Source: an uncultured Oribacterium sp. (lineage in GTDB: Bacteria; Bacillota; Clostridia; Lachnospirales; Lachnospiraceae). From it: a stretch of 49,332 nucleotides of DNA. This document shows, piece by piece, positions 15,763-24,430 of the stretch (position 1 is its first letter; each line of letters begins with the position of its first letter). The position numbers were made by a program, and so were the translations under genes. Location: assembly GCA_934279105.1 (NCBI GenBank), contig CAKQWR010000001.1, positions 1 to 49,332 of the forward strand, read 5' to 3'. The notes under the pieces were generated by a model. It made no database searches. It was given only the letters and a program-made list of their open reading frames with translations, and was not told where the DNA came from.

Positions 15763-17385
15763 CTATGCATTGACATAGCAGCGCTCATTCGGCGTCTTCG
15801 TCAGTTCGATGGCCTGATGCTTGATTTCAGCGATATCGATCTTCCCAGACGCGGTCATCGGAAATTCGTGAAAGCTAAGCACAAACTTCGGAACTTTATA
15901 GGACGCAATACGTGGCTTCAGGAAGGCATAAAAGCTTTCCATATTCAGTATGTTTCCGTTTTTCGGAATCACGCAGGCAGCCACCTCTTCCTGACGGAAT
16001 TTCGATGGCACACCAACCACCTTTACGTTCTCTACCATACCGGAACGCAAAATCACTTCTTCGATTTCCATCGGCGAAATATTTTCACCACCACGAATGA
16101 TCATATCTTTCAGACGACCGGTGATACACAGCTCCTCTTCATCATTGAAATAGCCGATATCTCCCGACCGGAACCACCCGTCAGCGGTAAACGCTTCCGC
16201 GGTTTTATCCGGACGCTTATAGTATTCCTTCATGACATTGAAGCCACGGAACTGGATCTCACCTCGCTGGTTCGGTCCCAGGACTTTTCCGAATTCCGGA
16301 TCAGCGATTCGTCCTTCTACATCCTCCATGAGTCGTCCGACGGTCACCGCCTTCTTTTCAATCGAATCATCCCATCCGGCGAACGATACCGCAGCTGACA
16401 TCTCCGTCATACCAAACGAAGGCTGCAAATGCATATTCGGAAAACGCGCGCTGATTTCTTCATACTCATCCGGTGGCAGTGGTGATCCTCCTACGATACC
16501 AGACTTCAGACTCTCTCCGTTCAGATCAGCATATTCATTCTTATGAATCAGTGCCAGATACATACTCGGTACACCGATCATAATGGTACAGTGATACTCT
16601 GTGATCGCTCTCCATACGGTCGCTGTACGGAAATACGGAAGCAGATGCATCGTAAAGCCGGTGGTTATACAGCCGACAAGTGCCGTGATCAGGCCGAAAC
16701 AGTGAAACATCGGAGCCGAAACACACATCTTATCTTCCGCTGTCCAGCGCATATAATACTTCGTATGCAGTGCATCGTTGATGACGCTATAGTGTGTCAG
16801 CACGACGCCCTTCGGCATTTCGGTGGTTCCGGATGTAAAAATGATAAACACAGGATCCTGTGTATCTACCTGCTTTTCTGCATCCCGCACCTGCCGAATC
16901 GTCTCCGCACTCTTCTCGTTCTCCGAAAAACTGTCGAGCGACATCCAGATGCCGCCTTCCTTTTCGTCAATATGATAAAAGTGTTTCACTGACGGTGTAC
17001 GGCGCTTAATGTCCGGGATCAGGTCGTCATATACTGTATCCTTACAGCCACTACCATAAAACAGGAGTTCAACATCGGACTGGTAAAGAATACTGCTCAT
17101 CTCTTCTACACGATAATAGGTATTAAATGTGCAGACCACCGCACCGATTTTTGCAAGTGCAAGCGTCGTGAATACAAAGCTAGGTGTATTCACACTCCAG
17201 ATACCGATGTGCTGTCCCTTTTTCACACCATACTGATTCATCAAGCGTCCGGCATAAGCATCTGTAATTTCATCGAGTTCACGAAACGTACAGGTCCATT
17301 CTGCCTGCTCGAGTGCAATATGATCCGGATATTTCTCCACCATCGTTCTCAGACAGTCTGCGATTGTCCGATTCACCAGTTCCAT
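15763..17385 (-). CDS. AMP-forming acyl-CoA ligase
   Basis: 540 aa from ATG 17385 (MELVNRTIADCL), which has AAGGAGG at proper spacing; ATG 17406 does not. ANL superfamily motifs in order: the P-loop-like IFTSGTTEMPKGVVLTH, PMFHCFGL, the adenine-binding FGMTEM, GWFRSGDIG (ribose), GRLKDMIIRGGENI (hinge) and TASGKI near the C-terminus with the catalytic lysine. It makes an acyl-CoA from a free acid, ATP and CoA through an acyl-AMP. In this locus it could prime the pathway with the first CoA ester that the CoA-transferase then recycles. Substrate unknown. Confidence 0.92.
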   Translation of the reverse strand: MELVNRTIADCLRTMVEKYPDHIALEQAEWTCTFRELDEITDAYAGRLMNQYGVKKGQHIGIWSVNTPSFVFTTLALAKIGAVVCTFNTYYRVEEMSSILYQSDVELLFYGSGCKDTVYDDLIPDIKRRTPSVKHFYHIDEKEGGIWMSLDSFSENEKSAETIRQVRDAEKQVDTQDPVFIIFTSGTTEMPKGVVLTHYSVINDALHTKYYMRWTAEDKMCVSAPMFHCFGLITALVGCITTGFTMHLLPYFRTATVWRAITEYHCTIMIGVPSMYLALIHKNEYADLNGESLKSGIVGGSPLPPDEYEEISARFPNMHLQPSFGMTEMSAAVSFAGWDDSIEKKAVTVGRLMEDVEGRIADPEFGKVLGPNQRGEIQFRGFNVMKEYYKRPDKTAEAFTADGWFRSGDIGYFNDEEELCITGRLKDMIIRGGENISPMEIEEVILRSGMVENVKVVGVPSKFRQEEVAACVIPKNGNILNMESFYAFLKPRIASYKVPKFVLSFHEFPMTASGKIDIAEIKHQAIELTKTPNERCYVNA

Positions 17386-17439
17386 GTAACATCCTCCTTG
17401 AATCAACTTTTACCCTATCAAAGTTATTCATCTTGTTGA

Positions 17440-17478
17440 GTTGTATACAAGTCTACATCCTTGATATAAATATATCAA
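17440..17478 (-). promoter_or_regulatory. Promoter/operator of the ligase-thioesterase unit
   Basis: TTTATA (17470-17465) and TATACA (17447-17442) are 17 bp apart on the minus strand. The perfect dyad TTGTATACAA (17441-17450) overlaps the -10 as in the two other units. A second palindrome, TTGATATAAATATATCAA (17461-17478), lies over the -35 region and may be a site for another factor. Confidence 0.6.
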
Positions 17479-17529
17479 GCAGAAACTGGATAAATTTTAG
17501 ACAAAATGCCGAAATTCTTTTCTTCCATA

Positions 17530-17560
17530 CCAAAAAAGGTCAAGCACCTGGCTGACCTTC
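17530..17560 (-). terminator. Terminator of the histidine operon
   Basis: AAGGTCA (17536-17542) and TGACCTT (17553-17559) pair; on the minus strand TTTTTT follows. It lies just after the last gene of the his operon. Confidence 0.8.
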
Positions 17561-17608
17561 TTTTCATTTTCTATATTCTATCCATTTTATGGATAAATCC
17601 ATAGCGCA

Positions 17609-18604
17609 TCAAAGCTTCACCGACTGCCAGTGCAGTGTGCCGCCCCCGTCCGCCTGCGTGTTCTTCGCCGGACGCAATGAAGAAGCGCCGCTGTCCGCCA
17701 GCACAGCAACGTTGTGCGTTGCATCATGAAATTTCGTGGACACCTGCATCGGCTCCCGCACGAGGAGATTCGTGTGCGTAAACCCCGCCCAGCGTGCGAC
17801 CTCCATCGCTTCTTCGAAGCCGCCATCGAGCAGTTCCTTCTGGTGCGCATCCGAGGAAATCAGAATCTCACCGCCGAGCGCATGGAGATACCGAAGCAGC
17901 TCCGGTCGCGGATACAGTTCTTTTTTTCGTCCCCGATTCACCGCGCCACAGTTGATTTCGAACGGAAGTCCGTACGGCACGAGTGCCTCCATCGCTCTCC
18001 GCGCCGGGAGGAGATAGCGTTCACTCGTTTCATCGAGGAAGTGACCACCATCCTCGCGGGCGAGATCATTGAAACGCGTAATCAGGTCGACGTGTCCGAT
18101 CAAACTCGGATGCAGGCGCGACGCCACCATCGATTCGAAGCGATAGTAATCCGCCGACAGAGCATAAAAATCGCCACCATAATACTGTTTACACTGATCA
18201 TGTAAGAGGCCAATGTCTCCATCTACGCCGATCAGATCCCAGTTTTCGGAGCCCTCACGGTGCGTACCGAAGGCAGCCGGTGTCGACCACACGGGAGACC
18301 CCGGCACCGGTACGAAATGCGTCGAACCGATCGTGTATTCCGCACCGGCCACACAGTTCGGGTCGTAGACATTGTCCAGCTCCACACCGAGAAAGATGTC
18401 GATCCGGTCGCGATAGGCCGTCTGGAGACGTGAGATTTCCTGTGCATACGCCGCGTAGTCCATCGTGACACCCGGGTCCATATGCCCACTGAAGCCGAGA
18501 TATGTGAACCCCTTTTGAAGTGCCTCCTGCACCACTGCCTCGGCCGTATCGGAGCCGTCACAGAAGGTGGTATGCGTATGATAATTTGCTTTCTGTTTAT
18601 TCAT
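17609..18604 (-). CDS. hisK: Histidinol-phosphatase, PHP family
   Basis: 331 aa from ATG 18604 (MNKQKANYHTHTTFCDG); the in-frame ATG at 18637 only adds a non-conserved lead. PHP-domain metal motifs: HTHTTFCDG at the N-terminus, GFSGHMD, GVELDNV, IGHVDLITRF and ISSDAH. It removes phosphate from L-histidinol phosphate, the eighth step of histidine synthesis. It is the last gene of the his operon and replaces the HAD-type phosphatase domain that the short HisB here lacks. The C-terminal ~40 residues after LLVREPMQVS look unstructured. Confidence 0.88.
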   Translation of the reverse strand: MNKQKANYHTHTTFCDGSDTAEAVVQEALQKGFTYLGFSGHMDPGVTMDYAAYAQEISRLQTAYRDRIDIFLGVELDNVYDPNCVAGAEYTIGSTHFVPVPGSPVWSTPAAFGTHREGSENWDLIGVDGDIGLLHDQCKQYYGGDFYALSADYYRFESMVASRLHPSLIGHVDLITRFNDLAREDGGHFLDETSERYLLPARRAMEALVPYGLPFEINCGAVNRGRKKELYPRPELLRYLHALGGEILISSDAHQKELLDGGFEEAMEVARWAGFTHTNLLVREPMQVSTKFHDATHNVAVLADSGASSLRPAKNTQADGGGTLHWQSVKL

Positions 18605-18747
18605 AAAGACTTCTCTGCCTGCACTCCCTTTATGCATTGTATCACTTTACGAGACTCCATCTTCGACATCCATCCTTCGATATTGTGAGCGACCGTTTGG
18701 AACCTCCTCCACAAAAATATCGAAACACGACGACGTATGATATCCCT
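18605..18747. other. Gap between the two last his-operon genes
   Basis: About 140 bp without a gene; no terminator-like hairpin or clear promoter was seen, so read-through from the spermidine-synthase-like gene into hisK is likely. Confidence 0.4.
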
Positions 18748-19479
18748 TTACATCTCAAACGCCGCATCCGAGGCGAAGAAGATGTTGTTCTGCGGCACAA
18801 ACGGACTGATTTCGTCGTCGCACTGCATAAGGAAGGTGTATGCAAACACCTTCTGAAAATTCTTCTGCTCGCGGCGCATCAGAATCGACTGCAGACCCCG
18901 AAGTGCCGTCACCATATTAGCGGCGTAGAGACCTCCGTCGGTAAGGCACTGATGAAACAGCTGCGCCGACGCCTGCATGGACGCGCTCGATTTGTAGCCG
19001 ATGTACGCATCGTTCAGAATCGCATCGTATTTTACTTTATTTGGATTATTCTCCAGATACTGATGTCCATCGCCGATGATGACGCGAAGACGTTCCGGAT
19101 ACTGCGCTTCCAGTGCACGGAGGCCGAAATAATCGCGCGCGATCTCGACGATCGTCGGACTCAGCTCAACCACATCGATCGACTTCTCCGGATAATTCTT
19201 CAGAAAAAAGCGAGGGTAAGCGAAACCGCCGCCCCCGATCAGCAATACTCGACGCGCAGTTGGATGCAGGCGGAACGCCCACTCGAACTCGCGCATATAC
19301 TCGAACGCAAGCTCCTCCTCCAGCAGTGGATCCAGATACTGCGCCGACTGCATCGCCCCATCGACAAGCAGCAATCGCATACGCTCCTCGTTATAAAGCC
19401 CCTCGCAGACCTCGATCTCCTGGCCGAGTGGATCACGCGTTTTATAAATTATTTTCTTTTCCTTGATAAACTCTTCCAT
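18748..19479 (-). CDS. Spermidine synthase-like SAM-fold protein
   Basis: 243 aa from ATG 19479 (MEEFIKEKKIIYKTRDP); an upstream ATG at 19554 gives a cysteine/basic lead unlike the family. A class I Rossmann fold is seen: VLLIGGGGFAYPRFFLKNYP, then IDVVELSPTIVEIARDYF, IGDGHQYLENN and YDAILNDAY. The GGGG and VELSP motifs are those of polyamine aminopropyltransferases, and an Asp is kept in LNDAY, but the DSTDP-type active-site motif is not. It could be a methyltransferase or an aminopropyltransferase relative. It sits in the his operon without an obvious link to histidine synthesis. Confidence 0.78.
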   Translation of the reverse strand: MEEFIKEKKIIYKTRDPLGQEIEVCEGLYNEERMRLLLVDGAMQSAQYLDPLLEEELAFEYMREFEWAFRLHPTARRVLLIGGGGFAYPRFFLKNYPEKSIDVVELSPTIVEIARDYFGLRALEAQYPERLRVIIGDGHQYLENNPNKVKYDAILNDAYIGYKSSASMQASAQLFHQCLTDGGLYAANMVTALRGLQSILMRREQKNFQKVFAYTFLMQCDDEISPFVPQNNIFFASDAAFEM

Positions 19480-19614
19480 GTACAGTTCTTCGTTCTCTCG
19501 CAGATTTTGTCCCTCGATACTCGCCCGGCCGGCATGTTGCAGGCAAAACCACACGCCATGCCTACTCCGAAATTCTCGGGTGTATCGCAGACATATTTCC
19601 CCTGCCCCAAGGCA

Positions 19615-20280
19615 TCATGCCTGCTGCGCACTTTTCTCCGCCGCGAGTGCTTCCTGAATCCGCTTGTAATGCAGGAATTCGTCAGCTTCGTGCAACGCAC
19701 GGATTTCATCCATCGTTGCCATGCGGAAGTCGATCGCCTCCGAGCGTTCAATGGTCACCTCTTCATCCGCAAATTCCAACTTCACATGGTAGATGTCGAC
19801 GAAATAGTTATCGCCACGCTTCAAATCTTCGTTTCGATATCCGTAGATCGGCGTGCGCATCTCAGCCGGCACATCCGAAATATCGAGTCCGGTCTCCTCG
19901 CGCACCTCCCGCGTCACGGCTGTGAAGCTGTCCTCGCCTGCGCTCGCACCACCACCGGAAACCTCCCAGGCTCCCGCCGCCCACTTCTTCGTGAGCGCGC
20001 GCCGTGTAATCAGAAAGCGTCCATCCGACGGTCGCTCGATCAGTGCCAGCACATAGAGCATGTACTCGCCCTCCTGCAGGAAGGTGTTCCGAGAAACAAC
20101 TCGCCCCGTCCGGTGGCGTGTCACATCATATATATCCATTCGCTCGTCTTTCGAATCCATCTCTACTTCCCCACATCTCATTTCTTCGGCCAATGCCTCT
20201 GCCGTCAGTTCATTACTTCTCGCACGTTTTTTCGCCCGACGTTTTCTCTCCTCCCGAAAGAACTTCCCCGCATCAGGCAT
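19615..20280 (-). CDS. NUDIX hydrolase, translationally coupled to hisI
   Basis: 221 aa. Starts MDIYDVTRHRTGRVV-type at residues 48-62, and the NUDIX box is complete (GGASAGEDSFTAVTREVREE-TG, about 109-130), with the catalytic glutamates in REVREE. It cleaves a nucleoside diphosphate linked to another group. The ATG at 20280 overlaps the hisI stop (ATGCCTGA), so translation is coupled. The first ~40 residues are basic and low-complexity; a second start at ATG 20160 has GGGGAAG and would give 181 aa. Because no hisE gene is present in this operon, a role in hydrolysing phosphoribosyl-ATP is possible but unproven. Confidence 0.85.
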   Translation of the reverse strand: MPDAGKFFREERKRRAKKRARSNELTAEALAEEMRCGEVEMDSKDERMDIYDVTRHRTGRVVSRNTFLQEGEYMLYVLALIERPSDGRFLITRRALTKKWAAGAWEVSGGGASAGEDSFTAVTREVREETGLDISDVPAEMRTPIYGYRNEDLKRGDNYFVDIYHVKLEFADEEVTIERSEAIDFRMATMDEIRALHEADEFLHYKRIQEALAAEKSAQQA

Positions 20281-20677
20281 CTACCTTCCGCAAGTCATGC
20301 TTGAGCTGCAAGGCTCCATCTACCGACCGGTTCTCCGACCATTCTATATATAAAGATTCATCAAAGCAACTGTCATTTCCGAGATGACATGCCGGACCAT
20401 CCTTCGTCACCTGCACAAGAATCGCATCGCGGTCGCAGTCTGCCTCCATCGTCACGATGTGCTGGTAATTCCCGCTGGTCGCACCTTTCAGCCAGAGCTC
20501 CTGCCGCGAACGGGACCAGAAGCAGGTGAGCCCCTTCTCCAGTGTGATCCCCAGTGACTCACGATTCATGTACGCCAGCGTCAGCACTCGTTTCGTCTTA
20601 TAATCCTGCACGATGCAAGGCACCAGCCCCTTCTCATCAAACTTCACCTTCTCGATATCAAATGCCTCGACTGCCAT
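20273..20677 (-). CDS. hisI: Phosphoribosyl-AMP cyclohydrolase
   Basis: 134 aa from ATG 20677 (MAVEAFDIEKVKF), with GAGG upstream. It opens the adenine ring of PR-AMP to give ProFAR. Motifs: TLAYMNRESLG, TCFWSRSRQELWLKG, TSGNYQHI and the metal-binding DCDRDAILVQV and GPACHLGNDSCF. The protein ends soon after these, so it has no HisE (phosphoribosyl-ATP pyrophosphatase) domain, unlike the HisIE fusions of many bacteria. It follows hisF by ~85 bp. Confidence 0.95.
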   Translation of the reverse strand: MAVEAFDIEKVKFDEKGLVPCIVQDYKTKRVLTLAYMNRESLGITLEKGLTCFWSRSRQELWLKGATSGNYQHIVTMEADCDRDAILVQVTKDGPACHLGNDSCFDESLYIEWSENRSVDGALQLKHDLRKVDA

Positions 20678-20761
20678 ACACACCTCTATTACTTTCTTTT
20701 CACTTTATATCTCACGACTGCGCAGTTCATCTCGTCTGAGACGCCCATCTGCTTATGCGAA

Positions 20762-21520
20762 TCAAAGTCTGACCGGGATGCCTTCCGCCTTCAGTCTCGC
20801 CTTCAGATCCTCGATTTTCACCTCACCGAAATGAAAAATCGAAGCTGCGAGACCGGCGGAGATGTCCGGAATCTCGCGGAACAGCGTCACGAAATCCTCG
20901 ATGGAACCGGCACCACCGGACGCGATAACCGGCACCTTCACAAGCTGGTTCACCGCTGCAAGCATCTCGAGGTCGAAGCCCTGCTTCACACCGTCGGTGT
21001 CGATCGAGTTCAGTACGACCTCGCCGGCGCCTCTCTTCACACCGTCCTGAATCCACTCGAGTGCATCCATGCCGGTATCGATACGGCCACCATTCAGGAA
21101 AATATGATAGCGTCCATCTACGCGCTTCGCATCCACCGACAGCACCACACACTGATTTCCGTACTTTTCGGCCGCAGCATTAATGAGATCCGGATTCTTG
21201 ATGGCACCCGAATTTACCGACACCTTATCGGCGCCGCACTTCAGTACGCGGTCGAAGTCATCGACGGTATTGATACCGCCACCGACGGTCAGCGGGATGA
21301 AAATCTGCCGCGCGACCTCGGTCAGGATGTCCGTAAAAAGCTTCCGTCCCTCGAAGCTCGCGGTAATGTCATAAAACACAAGCTCATCCGCACCCGCATC
21401 ACTATAGTATTTTCCGAGCTCCACCGGGCTGCTCACATCGCGCAGTCCCTCGAAATTGACCCCCTTCACCACACGTCCGTCACGCACATCCAGACACGGA
21501 ATAATTCGTTTCGTGATCAT
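20762..21520 (-). CDS. hisF: Imidazole glycerol phosphate synthase, cyclase subunit
   Basis: 252 aa (beta/alpha)8 barrel. It takes ammonia from HisH and PRFAR to give IGP and AICAR. Seen: IIPCLDVRDGRVVKG with the catalytic Asp, VGGGINTVDDF, SVNSGAIKNP, SVDAKRVDG, NSIDTDGVKQGFD with the second catalytic Asp, and ASGGAGSIEDF. Its ATG overlaps the hisA stop by four bases (ATGA), and its ribosome site GGGGGAAT lies within the end of hisA, so the two are coupled. Confidence 0.97.
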   Translation of the reverse strand: MITKRIIPCLDVRDGRVVKGVNFEGLRDVSSPVELGKYYSDAGADELVFYDITASFEGRKLFTDILTEVARQIFIPLTVGGGINTVDDFDRVLKCGADKVSVNSGAIKNPDLINAAAEKYGNQCVVLSVDAKRVDGRYHIFLNGGRIDTGMDALEWIQDGVKRGAGEVVLNSIDTDGVKQGFDLEMLAAVNQLVKVPVIASGGAGSIEDFVTLFREIPDISAGLAASIFHFGEVKIEDLKARLKAEGIPVRL

Positions 21521-22242
21521 AATTTATTCCCCCTTGCAACCGCCAGTGCATCCTTCAGATCGATGGCACCGTTATACATCGCCTTCCCGAGAATCGCGCC
21601 ATAAAGATGCATATCGCGAAGCGCCCGGATATCCTCGAGTGTCGACACGCCGCCGGATGCGGTGATATCGATGCCGTCCAGCCTGCTGAGACGTTCATAC
21701 AGTGGCAGGTTCGTGCCCTTCATCGCGCCGTCCTTCGAAATATCGGTCACGATGGCTGTCTTCACGCCGATGCTTCGCAGCTTCCAGAGGAAGTCAAACA
21801 TATCGACATCGAGAACCTCGATCCAGCCCTTCACCGCGACCTTTCCATCCTTTGCATCGACGCCCACCGCGATTTTTTCACCCCAGTGTGCCACCGCATC
21901 CCGGAGAAAGCGCTCATCGGTCACGGCCTTCGTGCCGAGAATAACACGTGCAACACCGGCATTCAGATAGCGCTCGATCATATCGAGGCTGCGGATACCG
22001 CCGCCGATCTCCACCTGGAGATTCGTCTCCTGACAGATGGCCGCCACCACATCGAAGTTCGGCGTCGTACCATCCTTCGCGCCTTCGAGGTCCACGAGAT
22101 GCAGCCAGTGGCCACCGGCCGACTCGATGCCCCGGGCTGTCGCCACCGGATTCTCGCTGTATACCGTCATTTTCTGATAGTCCCCCTTCAGGAGGCGTAC
22201 GACTTTGTGGTCATATAAATCTATCGCTGGAAATAAACGCAT
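21517..22242 (-). CDS. hisA: ProFAR isomerase (phosphoribosylformimino-AICAR-P isomerase)
   Basis: 241 aa barrel enzyme that isomerises ProFAR to PRFAR. Seen: FPAIDLYDHKVVRLLKGDY with the catalytic Asp, HLVDLEGAKDG, QVEIGGGIRSLDMIE, GVARVILGTKA, and the second-half TDISKDGAMKGTN and TASGGVSTLEDIR. It starts 9 bp after hisH with AAGGAG. Closely packed between hisH and hisF as in other Firmicute his operons. Confidence 0.97.
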   Translation of the reverse strand: MRLFPAIDLYDHKVVRLLKGDYQKMTVYSENPVATARGIESAGGHWLHLVDLEGAKDGTTPNFDVVAAICQETNLQVEIGGGIRSLDMIERYLNAGVARVILGTKAVTDERFLRDAVAHWGEKIAVGVDAKDGKVAVKGWIEVLDVDMFDFLWKLRSIGVKTAIVTDISKDGAMKGTNLPLYERLSRLDGIDITASGGVSTLEDIRALRDMHLYGAILGKAMYNGAIDLKDALAVARGNKL

Positions 22243-22251
22243 AGTTTCTCC

Positions 22252-22968
22252 TTACAGTGCAGCAAATGCCTTCAGAATCTTCAGTCCGACAGCCCCGCTC
22301 TTCTCCGGATGGAACTGCGTGCCATAGACATTGCCCCTCTGAACAGCCGCCGTCAGCGGAACACCGTACTCCGCCGTCGCTGTCAGATTCGCATCACATT
22401 CGAAGGCCGCATAGCTGTGCACGAAATACACGCAGTCGCCCTCCGTGAGATCCTGAAATAGCGGGCAGCGGCCGGATATATCCGGCAGATTCTGTCGGCT
22501 TGGTGCATGGCCATCGTTCGATGTCATGCCCTTCGTAGTCGATGCCTCTCCATCCTTGGAAGGTGCCGCCTCCGGATGGTCGATGAAGTGCAGCGCATTC
22601 CAGCCCATATGCGGGATGTCGAGATTCGATGGAATCACGCCCTCGATCGGGCGCACCTCACCCGGAATCAGGCCGAGACCCTCATGTTCACCGTACTCGA
22701 GAGAGCGGTCGAACAGCAGCTGCATGCCGAGACAGATACCGAGAAACGGCTTCCCGGTCGCGGCCTGCGCCTTCACAAAATCGAAGAGTCCGCAGTCCCG
22801 AAGCTTCTGAACGGCATCGCCGAAGGCTCCGACGCCCGGCAGGATCACATGATCTGCCTGCCGGATGACGTCCTGCTCCGCCGTCACCACGACCTCCTCT
22901 CCGATTGCCTTCAGTGAACTCTGTAAGGAAAAGAGGTTTCCTACACCATAATCGATAATCGCAATCAT
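22252..22968 (-). CDS. hisH: Imidazole glycerol phosphate synthase, glutaminase subunit, with insert
   Basis: 238 aa from ATG 22968; an ATG six bases earlier is directly next to the ribosome site. Class I glutamine amidotransferase that feeds ammonia to HisF. The triad is C79 (FLGICLGMQLL), H220 and E222 (TQFHPEKSG). The IDYGVGNLFS and LPGVGAFGDA motifs are present. Usual HisH is ~200 aa; the surplus is a polar segment at about residues 133-167 rich in Ser, Asp, Thr and Gly, between the HMGWN and VYFVHSY motifs. All catalytic residues are kept, so it should be active. Confidence 0.96.
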   Translation of the reverse strand: MIAIIDYGVGNLFSLQSSLKAIGEEVVVTAEQDVIRQADHVILPGVGAFGDAVQKLRDCGLFDFVKAQAATGKPFLGICLGMQLLFDRSLEYGEHEGLGLIPGEVRPIEGVIPSNLDIPHMGWNALHFIDHPEAAPSKDGEASTTKGMTSNDGHAPSRQNLPDISGRCPLFQDLTEGDCVYFVHSYAAFECDANLTATAEYGVPLTAAVQRGNVYGTQFHPEKSGAVGLKILKAFAAL

Positions 22969-23000
22969 AGTCATCCTTTCGTACTTGATTTAAACATTCC

Positions 23001-24287
23001 TCAGTCCCGATTTTCCTTACCGAATCGGATGTCCACGGCGCGTGCGTGGGCCGTGAGTCCTTCCTTATTCGCGAACATGGAAATCTTATCATAGTCCTTC
23101 TCGAGGGCATCCTTCGTGTAGTAGCTGTACTGCATTTTCTTCACGAAATCATCGACACCGAGCGGGCTGTAGAAGCGTGCCGTTCCAGATGTCGGAAGCG
23201 TGTGGTTCGGGCCTGCAAAGTAGTCACCGGTCGGCTCTGCGTTGTAGCGACCGAGAAAAACCGAGCCCGCATTCCGGATCAGTGGCAGGTAATCAAACGG
23301 CTGATCCACACATACCTCCATGTGCTCCGGAGCGATGCGATTCGCCGCCTCGATGCCCTCACGGAGATTATGCGCGACGATGATTTTTCCGTTGTGATCG
23401 ATGGATGCACGTGCGATCTCCTCGCGCTGAAGCTTCGCGAGCTGCACTTCCAGCTCCTGCTGCACCGCAATCGCCAGTGCCATGGAATCGGTAATCAGCA
23501 CAGCAGAGGCATTTTTATCATGCTCCGCCTGGCTCAGAAGATCCGCTGCAACGAAACGCGGATCCGGCTTACCATCCGCAAGCACCAGTACCTCCGACGG
23601 ACCGGCGATCATATCGATGCCAACCTGCCCGAAGACCTGCTTCTTCGCCTCAGCGACGAATGCATTGCCTGGACCGACGATTTTATCGACACGTGGGATG
23701 GAGGCGGTACCATAGGCAAGTGCCGCAACGGCCTGCGCACCACCGACCTTGAAGATTCTGCCCACGCCTGCAACATGTGCTGCCGCGAGGATATATGGAT
23801 TCACGGAACCTTCCCGATTCGGCGGGGTCACCATGACGATTTCCTCGACACCTGCAATCTTCGCCGGAATTGCATCCATCAGTACCGTCGACGGATACGC
23901 CGCCGTACCACCCGGCACATATAAACCTACCTTCTCAAGCGGAATCACCCGCTGGCCGAGAATCACCCCCGGCTTGTCCGCCATAATGAAGCTGTTTCGC
24001 ACCTGCTTACTGTGGAAGGCACGGATGTTTGCCGCAGCCTCCTCGAGCACCGCGATAAACGCCGGCTCCACTTTCTCAAGTGCCGCCGTGATTTCTGCTT
24101 CGCTTACCAGAAAATCTTCAATTTCAACATGGTCAAACTCCGCGCTGTATGCCCGAAGCGCCGCGTCTCCATCTACCCGCACGCGAGCGATGATGCCCTT
24201 TACGATATCCTCGACACTGGAGGTCGGCTCAAATCGCGCGAAAATCTCCTCGTCCTTGATCTTTCCCATCTCAAAAATCTTCATCAT
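23001..24287 (-). CDS. hisD: Histidinol dehydrogenase
   Basis: 428 aa from ATG 24287, preceded by GGGGAGG at nine bases; a longer frame from 24347 is not needed. Two-step NAD oxidation of L-histidinol to histidine. Seen: GLYVPGGTAAYPSTVLM, TPPNREG, GGAQAVAALAYGTASIPRVDKI, IDMIAGPSEVLVLAD, LLSQAEHDKNASAVL with the zinc Gln/His, EHMEVCV, AGSVFLG and the C-terminal GPNHTLPTSGTARFYSPLGV with the catalytic histidines. Lies between hisG and hisH. The gap to hisG is ~143 bp, the largest between core his genes. Confidence 0.97.
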   Translation of the reverse strand: MMKIFEMGKIKDEEIFARFEPTSSVEDIVKGIIARVRVDGDAALRAYSAEFDHVEIEDFLVSEAEITAALEKVEPAFIAVLEEAAANIRAFHSKQVRNSFIMADKPGVILGQRVIPLEKVGLYVPGGTAAYPSTVLMDAIPAKIAGVEEIVMVTPPNREGSVNPYILAAAHVAGVGRIFKVGGAQAVAALAYGTASIPRVDKIVGPGNAFVAEAKKQVFGQVGIDMIAGPSEVLVLADGKPDPRFVAADLLSQAEHDKNASAVLITDSMALAIAVQQELEVQLAKLQREEIARASIDHNGKIIVAHNLREGIEAANRIAPEHMEVCVDQPFDYLPLIRNAGSVFLGRYNAEPTGDYFAGPNHTLPTSGTARFYSPLGVDDFVKKMQYSYYTKDALEKDYDKISMFANKEGLTAHARAVDIRFGKENRD

Positions 24288-24430
24288 GTTTTCCATCCTC
24301 CCCGCGCGGTCAGCCAATGTCTCTGTCCCGACCTCGTCATTTCGCATTTCGTTTCATCCCCGGACAGCACCGGTGGATGACCACCTGTCACATACGGACA
24401 GCCGCCACGTCTGCTCCCATATTTCTGTTC

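Noticed and set aside
18637..20304. 555-residue plus-strand frame
   Set aside because: It is antisense to the NUDIX, spermidine-synthase-like and hisK genes, which have clear domains; rich in Arg/His/Leu as expected of an antisense shadow.
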